Of a stretch of 64,000 nt of DNA, positions 36,164-48,534 are shown piece after piece; position 1 is the stretch's first letter; every line of letters starts with the position of its first letter. Source of the DNA: Haematobia irritans. Taxonomy: Eukaryota; Arthropoda; Insecta; Diptera; Muscidae. The stretch spans positions 106,672,026-106,736,025 of the forward strand of contig NC_134398.1 in the NCBI RefSeq assembly GCF_050003625.1, in the 5' to 3' direction. A program made the position numbers and the translations under genes. The notes under the pieces are model-generated. The model was not told where the DNA came from. It saw only the letters and a program-made list of their open reading frames with translations, and ran no database searches.

Positions 36164-37439
36164 TTAACAAAGCATTGTGTCTCACATACAAAATTGAGTG
36201 TGTCGAGATATATGGTATATCATGCTGTATTTTAAGAGTTGTTTCAAATTGCATCAGAGTACGCAATACACTGTATACCCATGGCGGAAATAAAATTTTT
36301 AAATCTATATATGGACGGTTCATATTTGATTTGTAATAAAATTTTAACTGTATTTTAATTAATCGACTACTGTTCAGTTAAATTTGGCGGAAATATTGTA
36401 AGCCACTTTGATTTAAACAGGGGAGTTTTATTAAAATTATCCCTCAACTTACAATGTCCCCGAACTTAACGGTAAATGCAAGATCTTTGATCTTTGACAA
36501 TCCTCGTATTGCCAAAATGTCTTCGGCTGTGTGCTCGCCCAGCAATCTCGTCTATAAATAAAACTGATTGAGTGTATGTGTTGCTTGCGCGTTGATAGTT
36601 ATTGTGATAATTGAACGTGGATGAACATAAGAGCTGCATAGCTCAGTGGGCATTGTGTTCGCCTACCAACTTTATGGTCCGCGGTTCGAATCTCCGTCAA
36701 AGGTAAAATTTGCAAAATTTATAATATTGAATATTTTTTATCTACATTGTTTGTATTATTGAAAAAGGTGCTGAGAACTAAATAAATTACGTCGAAGTGG
36801 AAGTATTTGCTATGGACAACTCAACTCCTAAAGGCGACCGTGGAAGTACATTTCTGAGAGGATTCATTGTATATAGCTCATATTCGAATTTTAGAATAAA
36901 ACTAATTTCATTTTTATCACGCAGACGCTCTCCTGGACAAGATTTATAAGGGCAGATAGACACAAGTCAATCGTCTTACAAAATGGTTCTGATACCAAAT
37001 ATCCATATGTTCAGCGTTAATTTCTGGGAGACTTTCTCAACCTTTCGTTAATTCTGAGGACATTATGGAAATATGAGGACAGAACACAAGACTATTGCGA
37101 CCTTGCGTTAAGTTCCGGGACAGTTGTTCAAAAAAACTCAAAGCCAAGTGCAATGTTTTTTTTTTTGACGGCGTCATGAATGCAAACACTCTAAGCAAAC
37201 ATGGTAACCCTGGGATTAAGAATGACTTTTAAAACAAAGCTAAAAACACAGAAACTGGGAGTACATAATGGAAATATAGAATTTTTATGAATCTAATTAT
37301 CGAGATCTTTGATTCTAACCCATAAACATGGATTGTATAAAAAGTGTCCCCAATCTTACAGTGTCCCCGAAATTAACGCAAGATCGGTAGAGCTTTGGGG
37401 ACTGTCCTCATAGCAACAAAATGTCCTCGGAATTAACGC

Positions 37440-37760
<321 letters not shown>

Positions 37761-38460
37761 CCCACCGCATTGTTTGGGGACAGTGATAGGTTAGGTTAGG
37801 TTATTTGCTATCCTTCCAACATTTTAATCCATGTTTGTCGTTTTAAGGACTCTTTTGCAAAATTCGCTATGAATTCAATAAAATAAACCATTTTAAAAAT
37901 CCTTTCAGGATGCGGGCGTTGCCACTTTTTCTTAAATTCTAACGCCGTTGTTTTATTATGTACAAGCTGACTTTGCACTCTATACGACAAATTTGTTTAT
38001 ATTTCTTCAAACAACTACGTCCAAATCTATTTGCAAAAGTTTTCTTATTATTTGTTTTTAAAAATTATCTATATCTCCAATCCGAATTGCATTATGGAAA
38101 CTTATTTGCGATTCGGCAGATTATGGCAGTGATTGAAGATTTATTTGTGCTGCTTTTGACTCGAATATGTATTGGGTAAAATTGATGCCAAAATGGGTGG
38201 CTCCTCGGGCTTCCCAAAAATGTCTGAATGGTTTGGTTGAAATATGTATATGCGTTGTGATAAGATCTGAAATTAATTCCCCTATTTGTTAGTTAATTCT
38301 TAGAATCCACAAGACTGAGTATTTCGATGTTCATAAAGATCATTCGAACTAAACTTTATCGACGAAAATTTAAGTCAAGTGTAGTAATGCAAAGCACGAC
38401 GCAAACGGTCAAGATCCACATCACCATCTCCATTAAACAATAGCCATAAGAAGGTGACCC
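37761..38460. other. Unassigned; possible minus-strand retroelement tail at left
   Basis: 37787-37802 (TAGGTTAGGTTAGGTTA) looks like a (TAACC)n tail read on the minus strand, as in the LINEs and SINE1. The adjacent ~180-bp minus-strand open frame has no family I recognise. No boundary on the right could be set. Confidence 0.35.
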
Positions 38461-41400
38461 CACAGTCAAGTGCGTCACCTTTAAACTAAATCGAGCTAGT
38501 TCAGCGGGGCAAGAGCTGGCTCCCACAGACGATGGCCCCACCATCTCCATAGCAATAGTTCAACAGAAAAATAACAATTTAACTATTGCGGGTGTTATTA
38601 ATGGCGACAAGCGTACTTTGACGTTGGATACTGGTGCATCAAAGTCTATCATTAGATCTGATTTAGTAAAATGAAAAGTTACACCACTGATTGGAGTCAA
38701 GCTACGCACGGCTACAGGTGAACCCGCAACCGTATATGGAAAGGTCGCCGTAAAATTAACTATTGCTAACAAATCCGTTACTTATGATTTCATTGTGGCC
38801 GATATAGTAGACGAAGTTATAATTGGAGCGGATTTCATGATTGCTTTTGGCCTCAATTTGGATATGAAGCGTCGTGTAATGACATGGTGCGATGCCGAAA
38901 TAACGGTAAACGTGGGATACGACGAGAATACACCTGTCAGACGTTTGACAACGAGCCAGTCAGAGTCTATACCACCGAATGCCGAAGCAATTATATGGGT
39001 TTCTATGGATGGAGATTGTGAAGTCGGCCAATTGTGGGTTGTTGAACCAGCAGAAAACAAAAGCAACAACATCTTGATAGCAAATGCCCTGGTAACAACG
39101 AACGAAGAGAGACTAATACCAGTTCGTGTCTTGAACTTGTCTGACAATCACGAGCAAATTGTAAAATTTTCTGACATTGGCAAATGTACACCAGCCGAGG
39201 CAATAGTCAATTTGGAAGGCAACTCATCAAAGACACATGGAGCAGTAAGAAAACATCTAGAAGCGTATGTCGAGGCTTGGACACGTCATCTATCGCCGTC
39301 AGAGAGAAATAAAGCCAAGCAATTGTTGTGGAAAAACGCCTCTGCTTTTGCTTCTGAAAAGGGAAATCAAGGAAGAACATCTGTAGTGAAACATGAAATT
39401 AAAACCGCAGAAGAAAGGCCCATAAAACAGGCACCACGAAGTGTTCCCCTGGCAAAAAGAGACGAAGTTCAAAAGCTCATAAAGGAAATGGCGGAGAGTG
39501 GAGTGATCGAGCCATCATCAAGTCCTTGGTGTTCCCCAGTTGTGCTGGTCAAAAAGAAAGATGGAAGTACCCGATTCTGCGTGGACTACAGAAAACTGAA
39601 TGATGTGACCAAAAAGGACAGTTATCCGCTTCCACGCATTGATGACACGTTGGACACACTAGCCGGAACAACATGGTTTTCTACGCTTGATTTGCAGAGT
39701 GGATATTGGCAAGTAGAGATCGCCGAGAAAGACAAGGAAAAGACGGCTTTTGGCGTTAATGGCGGTCTCTGGCAATTCAATGTAATGCCGTTCGGGCTCT
39801 GCAATGCTCCGGCTACCTTCGAAAGATTGATGGAGCGGGTACTGAAGGGGTTGCACTGGAAATCGTGCTTGATATACTTGGATGACATCATAGTGATGGG
39901 CAAAACATTTGACGAGCACCTTAAGAACTTGAAAGACGTTATCCAGCAATTGTCAGCCGCTGGTCTACGCCTTAACGCAAAGAAATGCTCCCTTTTCCAG
40001 CGGGAAGTTAAATACCTGGGTCATCATGTGACTGCAGAGGGCATATCCACCGATGAAGACAAAATCCAAGCTGTCAGAGATTGGCCACGACCTGGAAATC
40101 GCCACGAATTAAGAAGTTTCCTTGGGTTATGTACATATTACCGACGATTCGTCCCAAATTTCGCCAGCATCACCGCTAGTCTCCATAAACTGACGCAAAA
40201 AGGTCAGAAGTTCCACTCGAGCGACGAACAGGAGGATTCATTCCAACATTTAAAAGAACTTTTATGTTCAGCTCCTGTTCTGGCGTATCCTATTCCGGGC
40301 GAAAAATTTGTTTTGGATACAGATGCTAGCGCGCATGGTATTGGAGGTGTGCTATCCCAACAGATAGACGGCAAGGAGAAGGTCATCGGATATTTCAGCC
40401 GAACGTTGTCCAAGCCCGAAAAGAACTACTGTGTAACGCGACAAGAGCTGCTAGCCGTCATAGAGAGTGTAAAACACTATCATAAATATTTGTATGGACA
40501 ACACTTCTTGCATAGGACTGATCACTCAGCTCTACGATGGTTGCTCCAATTCAAGAATCCGGAAGCTCAACTGGCACGTTGGATCGAGAGGCTCCAAAGC
40601 TATGATTTCAGTATCGAGCATAGAAAAGGTGGAAAACACGGTAACGCTGACGCTTTGTCACGTCGACCTTGCAGTATAGAATGCAAGCACTGCTCGAAAG
40701 CTGAACATAAGGAGGAGATTGTTGATATTCGACTGTTACACATCGAATCTGGAGTGGACTGGCCAACAGAACAGCGTAAAGATCCCATTTTGAACAAAAT
40801 TATTTCGGCAAAGGAAGAGAACAAGAAGCCCAGTAAGAAAGACATCGCAGCCGAAAGTCCACTTATGAAATCATACTGGGCTCAATGGGATAGTTTAGTT
40901 CTAGTCAATGGATCCCTGCAACGTAAATGGGAAAGCGAAGATGGCAAGAGCAGCCGAAATTTGATCCTCGTTCCAGATTCCAAAATAAGAGACGTTTTGG
41001 CAGAGTTCCATAATGGTCCCAGTGGAGGTCATCTGGGAATAACCAAAACCGCCGATAAAGTGAAGCAACGATTCTACTGGGTTGGATGCCAGAAATCAAT
41101 TGCTGAATGGGTAGCCAATTGCGAGAAGTGCATGAAGGCGAAAGGTCCAATAAGGAAAAGTCGAGGTCCTATGCAAGAATATAGACCAGGAGCCCCGTTT
41201 GAAAGAATAGCAATGGACGTGGCAGGCCCTTTCTGGAAACCGTTATGTCCTTGTGGTCATGGATTACTTCAGCAAATGGCCGGAGGTGTATGCAATTCCA
41301 AACCAAGAGGCAAAAACGATTGTGGATGTTGTCAACAAAAACTGGATATGTCGCTACGGTGTGCCGTTCGAGATTCACTCAGACCAGGGAAGAAATTTTG

Positions 41401-42056
41401 AATCGGCCATATTCAAAGAGATGTGTGAATCCCTTGGTATCAAGAAAACGAGGACTACACCATTACATCCACAATCCGATGGCATGGTAGAAAGGTTTAG
41501 TCGCACTCTGGAGGAACATCTTCGAAAAGTGGTGGACAACGGCCAGAGGGACTGGGACGAGCATATACCAAAGTTTTTGCTGTCCTATAGATCTGCCATT
41601 CATGATTCCACCTCTCGAACACCGGCCAATGTTCTATTCGGAACCGAGTTGAAGTTGCCTGGAGATCTGATATTCGGCGCTAAACCTAATGAGCTCGCCA
41701 TGGAAGAAAACAGAAACGACATCCCAAACACTTTCGGTGAAGTTCACGAATCAGTGCGCAACAAAATAAAAATGGTCAGCAACAGAATGAAGGCGAGATA
41801 CGATCGTGCTGTAAATACTGAGGGCTTCCAAAAAGAAGAATTGGTTCTGCTATTTAACCCGCAACGAAAGAAAGGATTGTGTCCTAAACTGCAAACACAG
41901 TGGGAAGGCCCATACAAAGTCATCAAGAAGATCAATGATGTTGTATACCGGATTCAGAAGGACGACAGCCCTAGATCAAAGATGAAAGTTGTACATCTGG
42001 AACGATTGGCTCCTTACGGAACAGGTTCTGTGCCTGTTCGGGACGAGCAGGCTTAA
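38461..42056 (+). pseudogene. Ty3/gypsy retrotransposon pol (protease-RT-RNase H-integrase), broken
   Basis: One frame carries protease LDTGAS (38624-38641) and, after a TGA at 38672-38674, an 868-codon open stretch (38795-41401). RT motifs are FCVDYRKLND, GLCNAPATFERLM and YLDD (39875-39886). The RNase H has FVLDTDASAHGIGG and ADALSRRP, and the integrase zinc finger HLGITK...CEKCMKAK. The first integrase aspartate is in AMDVAGPF (about 41213). A small deletion near 41237 shifts the frame. The remaining integrase runs 41253-42056 with D in IHSDQGRNFES and E in GMVERFSR, 35 residues apart. The 5' part (gag and left LTR) is not found; no env follows. The TGA and the frameshift make it nonfunctional as read. 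Confidence 0.93.
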
Positions 42057-42067
42057 GCGGGAGGCAG

Positions 42068-42676
42068 TGTTACGAATTTGATAATTATAGATATAAGTTT
42101 ATTTAAATTAGTTTCCGTTAATTTAAAATTTCAAATTGTAACGATAAAATTTCGCTATCACTTGTTGGAATCATCTATTAATTTTCTAGTATTTTCCTGA
42201 ATTTCTTTTATGTTCTTTTGTTTGCTTATCGAAATGTTAGTTCTTACTCTCTCATAGAATAGCAACCCCTTTGCTTTGTTATTTTGCATTCTCATTTCAT
42301 CTCATTGTCTATTGTCATTATTGTTGTTGTTGTAGTCATGCGAGCATATATCTATGTGAGTGTGTATGTGTTTGGCAGCCACCAGATGAACAACTTAATG
42401 GTCGTAGATCCTTCTAGCATTGTCTAAGAATGTTCTGGCTTTGCCAGAATATTGCAGTGCTACCAGAATGTTCTCGTATTGCCACACCGTCATATATAAA
42501 AGCGCTCGCATGCTGCTAACGAGTCAGTCTTAATTAAAGCGTTAAACGAATAACTTCAGTGTGAACGAATTGTAAAGTGTGAAGTCATAGTAAATAAATT
42601 GTAGATTGTCGTTATTTAAAAGAACTGTGTTTTAATTGTCGGGTAATTAAAAACGCCTAAATATAAAAACGTAACA
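42068..42676 (+). repeat. 3' LTR of the gypsy element
   Basis: It begins TGTTACG and ends CGTAACA (perfect 7-bp terminal inversion with TG..CA), directly after the purine-rich AAGCGGGAGGCAG. Length 609 bp. It holds a TATA box and initiator, and an AATAAA near 42592. It ends inside sequence typical of MITE 1 (ATATTTTAATTGGAAACG). No matching left LTR is present in the window. Confidence 0.9.
42493..42529 (+). promoter_or_regulatory. LTR core promoter: TATA box and initiator
   Basis: TATATAAA (42493-42500) lies 26-33 bp upstream of the A of TCAGTC (42524-42529), a close match to the insect initiator. The spacing is standard for RNA polymerase II. The AATAAA ~65 bp further would set a short R region. 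Confidence 0.75.
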
Positions 42677-42840
42677 ATATTTTAATTGGAAACGTAACAA
42701 ATATCAATCATTTTTTTTAATTGGGTTTTATTCGGATTTGATTAAATAATTAATTGAATCAATTAACATATTAATTGAATCCGTTTCCAAATTCAATTAA
42801 GTGTTTAATTGAAAAAATGTTGGTGATAATTTTTTGTGTG
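42677..42840 (+). mobile_element. MITE family 1, truncated copy b
   Basis: Matches the right end of 43144-45246 (GGATTTGATTAAATAATTAA, GTGTTTAATTGAAAAAA) and ends TTTTTTGTGTG/TA (42841-42842). Its left part is replaced by the gypsy LTR, so the retrotransposon probably inserted in the MITE. Confidence 0.8.
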
Positions 42841-42842
42841 TA

Positions 42843-43141
42843 GTAAGAATATTAATTCTACTCCCTATGCAAAATTTCACGTAGATCGGAGCAAAACTTT
42901 GGCGTCTGTGGTAATATTGGTGTATATCGGGCGAAAGATATATATGGGAGCTATATCTAACTCTGAGCCGATTTCAATAATATCGAACAGATAATGTTCA
43001 AAAACAACAATATTTTTTCTGTACCAAATATCAGAATGCAAAACAAACATAAAAAAGCGGCTATGAAGTTAAAAATAACAAAGGAAACAAAATATTTACA
43101 TATGTAAATAGTGGCAGATAATGTAGAAAAACATTGGTGCC
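42843..43141 (+). repeat. Family 1 hairpin-repeat fragment plus spacer
   Basis: 42850-42985 contains CTACTCCCTATGCAAAATTTC and GGGCGAAAGATATATATGGG from the ~154-bp unit. The remaining ~150 bp up to the next MITE is unassigned. Confidence 0.6.
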
Positions 43142-43143
43142 TA

Positions 43144-45246
43144 CACACAAAAACAAATTTTTGATTTCAATCACGAAAATCGCGGATTCAATCATTTTTT
43201 TAATTGAAATGTCTTCAATCACGAAAATGATAGTATCAATCACCCATTTTGATTGAAAACCAACACGATTTTTAATTAAAAATTTAATTGGCTTTTGTCA
43301 CGGAATCAATTAATTGTGTGATTGAATCAATTAAAAACGTGATTTATTTTTAACATAAAATTCAATCACAGTTTTAATTGAATCAATTAAAATTTTAATT
43401 AATTTCGCGACAAAAATCAATCAACTATTTGATTCATTCAATTAAATAATTAATTGAAATTGGCTATAAATTTCGATCAAAAAATTTATATATTGCGAAC
43501 CCAAAATCGTATTTAGTTTTTTTCTTTTGAAATAAAAGAAAATATGTGTTTCTTATAAAACATGTTTAATATTTTATTATTTTTTGAATTATGCAATAGA
43601 CAAATAAATTTGGTTCTTGTCATTTGTGTTTTGTTCTAACATAACTTACAAATACAACTACTATCATATATAGGGTGAAAAAATAAATTATATAAATCAT
43701 TATCTTCCTTATAATAACCATGTTAGCATGTTCCTTCTAATATGTAGATGCGCCTAGATTTCCAATAATTCAGCAGCCTGTAAGCTAAATTAGTTTTTCT
43801 GAAAGTAAACAGAATAATTCGAATTTAATTTTGTTCAATTAAAAGTTAATTTTGTTAAACATTACCTGCATAGAATATCAAGTTCAATTCTTAGTTCCAG
43901 GTTGCAGATTTATAATCTTCTTTTGCAGTTGTAGTCTTTTAGAATAAAAAGGTGTATTATGGAGCTCGGTAATTTAATTTTAGTAACAATTCCTTTCCAA
44001 AATTTCCACACATTAAAATCGTCTATTAAAATTTGAACCAATCAAAGACAAAAATAATTGGAAAGCAATGTAATATTTGGTATTATATTGATGATACTTT
44101 GCAAATTCTGGAAATAGAAAAAAATATAAATGGAAAATACATATTTTTATTATTATCGGATATTTTTCATATTTTTAAATCCAAAAGAAAGAAATTTTTT
44201 ACCATTACATAATTCAGCTCATTAGTTTATATACCAGATATACTGCTCTCTACTTGGGTTCAAACTGAAAAAGACACGTAAAACAAAAATGCAATTTAAT
44301 GCCAACGCCACTTCGCAACTTCAAGGTGAATCTTCCAACAAACCCATACCGCTCTTGGTTTTAAGAAAACTAGGAGTGAAAAAAATGTATAATTTTAAAA
44401 GATCAATACGGTACCCACTTTTTTATTGCAAACATATTATTATATATTTGATAAAATGATGGAGTTGATGGGATTGATTGGTCAATTTCACGAAATAAAG
44501 TTGGTCACTAAAAGAAATGAATAAAAAATATATTATTTTAGTCCGTTTAATGTAAACAGGCTTCAATGGAAAACGGTATTCACATTTCACAATTTTTTAC
44601 CTTCAATAAACGTAGATTGTTTTCCATTTTTACAATACCACAAAACACAAACACAGGTAATTTCAAATGCGTTCTGTCATATATTTTTTCAAACCTTTAC
44701 CACGTGTCCGTTTGTTGTTGCACACTTTATTTATTTCAACCCTTTGCTATGATTTGTTGTTGCGTTCAAAATATGTATGCACACATTTTGAATGCAGCAG
44801 ACAGAATGTCGCCAATCATGTTTTTCAAATTACGCGAAAAACAAAAACCCAACCGTTCGTTACGAGTTACTTCCACAGACTGATCTCTCCATCATACATT
44901 GTTGAATAAATACCCATTCTCTTGTTCTCTTTTCGCTCTTTCCATTGCTCAAAATTATTCAATTTCAATCACAAAGGTGATTGGATCAATCACATATGTA
45001 ATTGGAAACGGAAAAAAAAATTCAATCACGTTTGTAATTGAAAATTATTTCCGAATTGATTAACAAATTGATTGAATCAATTAATATTTTAATTGGGAAC
45101 GTAAAAAATATCAATCATTTTTTAATTGGTTTTTATTCGGATTTGATTAAATAATTAATTGAATCAATTAACATATTAATTGACTACGTTTCCAAATTCA
45201 ATTAAGTGTTTAATTGAAAAAAAAATTGGTTATAATTTTTTGTGTG
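43144..45246 (+). mobile_element. MITE family 1, complete copy c (2.1 kb)
   Basis: TA/CACACAAAAACAAATTTTTG at the left and AATTTTTTGTGTG/TA at the right, 2103 bp. Both subterminal 300-bp regions are arrays of AATTGATTCAATTAA-like palindromic words; the centre is ordinary AT-rich sequence shared with 1-1965. A (TA) target and a short TIR fit a Tc1/mariner-driven nonautonomous element, but no related autonomous copy is present here. Two or three further relatives (42677, 48535) exist in the window. Confidence 0.82.
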
Positions 45247-45529
45247 TAGTTGACATAGTAGTCTGTGACACGATTAATGCAATATAACATGTTCGTTGGA
45301 ACCATTGTAATATTTTTATGTTGCGCAGGGTGTTTTTACCCTCACCCAGAATAAGGTGACCCTTTCTTTAAGTTAAAATGAACAATTTGGAAGAAAGTTG
45401 AACTTCTTATAGCGCCAAAGACATATTTATTTGTTCGAACGAGGTGATTTTCGTAGAAATTAGGAAGAATGCATTCTATATATTAGTTAACATTTTCCTG
45501 CATTTATGTACCACTATACTACAGAATAA
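45247..45529. other. Unassigned spacer
   Basis: 45474-45527 is shared with 12833-12890; otherwise nothing recognisable. Confidence 0.4.
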
Positions 45530-46437
45530 AACAAGTATATACGGCCGTAGGTTCGGCCACGCCGAATCTTATGTACCCTCCACCATAGATTGCGTAGAAA
45601 CTTCTACGAAAGACTGTGATCCACAATCGAATTACTTGGGTTGTGGTATCTTAAAACTTCTTAACATCGTTTTCTAAATTGTGAGTGGTATATATTAGAC
45701 AAAAAAGGTATGTATAGGTAAGTCTACAAATAATTATGAATCGATATGGACTTTTGCACGGTACCTAGAGAGCCAAAATTGAAATATGGGGGTCCCTTAT
45801 ATGGGGGCTATATACAATTATGAACTTGATATGGACCAATTTTTGTGAGATTGGGGATCGATTTATCTGAGGGCTATATATAACTATAGACCGATATGGA
45901 CCTAGTTAGGCATGGTTGTTAACGGCCATATACTAGTACAATGTACCAAATTTCAACTGACTCGGATGAAATTTGCACCTCCAAGTGGCTCCAAAACCAA
46001 ATCTTGGGATCGGTTTATATGGGGACTATATATGATTATGGCCTGATATGGACCACTTTTGGCATGGTTGTTAAATATCATATACTACCACCACGTACCA
46101 AATTTCAAACAGATCGGATGAATTTGGCTTCTCCAAAAGGCACCGGAGGTCAAATCTGGGGATCGGTTTATATGGAGGCTATATATAATTATGCATGGTT
46201 GTTGGATACCATATACTAACATCACGTACCAAATTTCAACCGAATCGGTTGAATTTTGCTCTTCCAAGGGGCTCCGGAGGTCATGGGGTTTATATGGGGG
46301 CTATATATAATTATGGACCGATGTCGACCAATTTTTGCATGGTCATTAGAGACCATATACTAACACTATGTACCAAATTTCAGCCGGATCGGATGAAATT
46401 TGCTTCTCCTAGAGGCTCCGCTGAGAGGTATCAAACC
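45530..46437 (+). repeat. Hairpin-ended repeat family 2, copy c (3' end missing)
   Basis: AACAAGTATATACGGCCGTA, the decayed hairpin TTCGGCCACGCCGAA and TACCCTCCACCATAG are followed by ~153-bp units (TTTATATGGGG.CTATATAT; 46010, 46165, 46285). The minisatellite is absent. It is cut at about 46437. Confidence 0.7.
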
Positions 46438-46447
46438 CCCCCACACC

Positions 46448-46798
46448 GAAATGAATGAATATTTTTATATAAATAAATATATATTTTTAGCTGCATAGAA
46501 AAATCTTATCGAAGATGTTGAAGAAAAGCTGGAGGTTTTATTTTGAAAAACGCTTACCTATAAAACTTGCACAAATCATAGAATACTAGTTGAAAAGCCC
46601 GTCAAACGACGGTCGAAAAAAAACAAATTGTTTTTGTTCTCGCACCACAAATTTCATTTTTGGAAAATGTCTTTCTGCTTTTTATTTGTGTTTGTTGTTC
46701 TTTTTGTGGACATGACTCGCTTTGTTTGGCCATAGCAACAACAACGAAACAGCCAAACACACATGTGTAAATGAAATGGCACAAAACCTGCGAAAAGA
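46448..46798 (+). repeat. 350-bp repeat, copy 2
   Basis: Near-identical to 33842-34192. Its right edge (GCGAAAAGAA) abuts hAT coding sequence, and its left edge follows CACACCGAA. Confidence 0.85.
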
Positions 46799-47019
46799 AT
46801 CTGCCTAATTCAGCGATGGAAGCACTTGGAGAGTGCAATAAAGAGATATTTCCAAACGTGCATATTTTAAAAATTTTGGTCACTTTGCCAGTTACTCAGG
46901 GATAGAAAATACAATTTTTAAGAAAGTACAAAAAAGGTATTTTTTGAGCGGAAAGGTACTTTTTACTAAATTTCAACAAAAATTTCACTGGAAAATTATT
47001 GTCAAGAGACTACATTTTA

Positions 47020-47300
47020 AAGAAAATAAAATTTTGACAAAATTTTCTGTATAAATAAAATTTTGCAAAAATTTTCTATAGAAATAAAATTTTGCAAAAA
47101 AAACTGTAGAAAAAAAATGTTGCAAAATTTTTTCTATAGAAATAAAATTTTGCAAAAATTTCCTAAGAAATAAAATTTGTACAAAATTTTCAATTGAAAT
47201 ACATTTTTGACAAAATTTTCTATAAAAATAAAATTTTCCAAAAATTCTATATAGAAATAAAATTTTGACAACATTTTCTACCGAAATAAAAAATCGATAA
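47020..47300 (+). repeat. 29-bp minisatellite inside the hAT MITE
   Basis: Ten or so degenerate units of TCTATAGAAATAAAATTTTG. The same unit elsewhere belongs to hairpin family 2, so it was captured or shared. Confidence 0.75.
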
Positions 47301-47537
47301 TAATCGACATTCTTGAAGTTCAATAAAATCCGGTTTTTGACTATGTCTTTTACAAAATCGAGATTATCTTCCCACATGAACATGCTTGTTTTGCCATATT
47401 TGTAAAAGACTATTAGCAAATAAGGTTGATAAAGACTTTCTCAAAATATTAAAATATTTTGTCAAAGCTATTGTACCATAAATCTGATATCGACTCAAAA
47501 ATTTCTACACAAAAAGTACTAAATCATTCGCGGGGGT

Positions 47538-47605
47538 TAGGTTAGGTTAAAGTGGCAGCCCGATTAAGATTCAGGCTCACTTAGACTATTCAGTCCATTG
47601 TGATA
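47538..47605 (-). mobile_element. LINE 3' tail, 68 bp, 5'-truncated
   Basis: On the minus strand: TATCACAATGGACTGAATAG, GCCTGAATCTTAATCGGGCT, then TTTAACCTAACCTAA, identical to the tails at 53450-53517 and 62930-62996. A GGGGGT direct repeat flanks it (47532-47537, 47606-47611). Confidence 0.85.
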
Positions 47606-47950
47606 GGGGGTACTACGGTACTGACCGGGGTGAAAAAGCATTGAAAAAAGTACTATAGTACTGCATTTTCCATCTCTGCAGTTACTACGTACTCATCCTT
47701 TCATTTTCAACAATGAAGAGATTAAAGACGTATCTTAGAAATTCGACTAGCGAGAGTAGACTCAATAGATTGGCATTAATGTCGGTTCATCGCCGAATAA
47801 ATGTGCCGACTGAAGAAGTAATTGATTTATTTGCTGCCCAAAAAGCCCGTCGGCTCAATTTAATATTATAAAAATATTGTATACATAACTATGCATAAAT
47901 AAAATTTTCTACACATGAGATTATATGAATATTTTTTTTGTTAAGTTGAG

Positions 47951-48534
<584 letters not shown>

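Larger units (their letters stand above)
33312..36803. mobile_element. Foldback-type element with ~400-bp inverted ends
   Basis: 33318-33720 and 36395-36803 are inverted copies, roughly 80% identical by eye. Each contains a SINE2 unit (tail outermost, head inward), the CAATCAGTT.TA.TTATAGACGA block and a CGTTAA.TTCGGGGACATTG motif. The interior is made of ~130-160-bp units (CGATCGATATCTCGAAAACT, AAAATACACTATTTATAC, AAAAATGCAGCCATTTTTCC), some inverted. No transposase is seen. It could instead be a chance inverted pair of one repeat; the matched length and inner motif favour a unit. Confidence 0.5.
46897..47688. mobile_element. Nonautonomous hAT element inside the hAT remnant
   Basis: TIRs CAGGGATAGAAAATACA and, inverted, CAGAGATGGAAAATGCA (14 of 17 match). 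The 8-bp target duplication CAGTTACT is at 46889-46896 and 47689-47696, as expected for hAT. Removing it with one TSD restores the host reading frame across LPVT/TYS. It contains a 29-bp minisatellite and a LINE tail inserted later. Confidence 0.9.
46799..47871 (+). pseudogene. hAT transposase C-terminal end, split by an insertion
   Basis: 46801-46896 translates as MEALGECNKEIFPNVHI, then LKILVTLPVT. After a 792-bp insertion the same region resumes TTYSS, a small frameshift, then SFSTMKRLKTYLRN, RLNRLALMSVHRRI and TEEVIDLFAAQKARRLNLIL to a TAA at 47869-47871. This is the hATC dimerisation region of the zinc-finger hAT group (family knowledge). The last piece alone is a 52-codon frame from ATG 47713. 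The upstream catalytic domain is not in the window, being cut at the 350-bp repeat. Confidence 0.85.

Noticed and set aside
33312..36803. CRISPR-like or satellite array in the 34-36 kb units
   Set aside because: Units are degenerate, partly inverted and variable in spacing; no short identical repeats with unique spacers, and the context is eukaryotic.
37808..37990. 60-codon minus-strand frame ending near a (TAACC)n-like tail
   Set aside because: It might be the end of a retroelement ORF, but I recognise no motif in it and the upstream part is not open, so I left it unassigned.
38356..39203. Several minus-strand frames of 60-120 codons across the gypsy pol region
   Set aside because: They are antisense shadows of the pol reading frame with no recognisable domain.
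44566..44883. 105-codon frame open in both copies of MITE 1 (86-403 minus and 44566-44883 plus)
   Set aside because: No domain is recognised, and the roughly 15 differences are mostly amino-acid replacing and scattered, which fits neutral drift in an AT-rich repeat.
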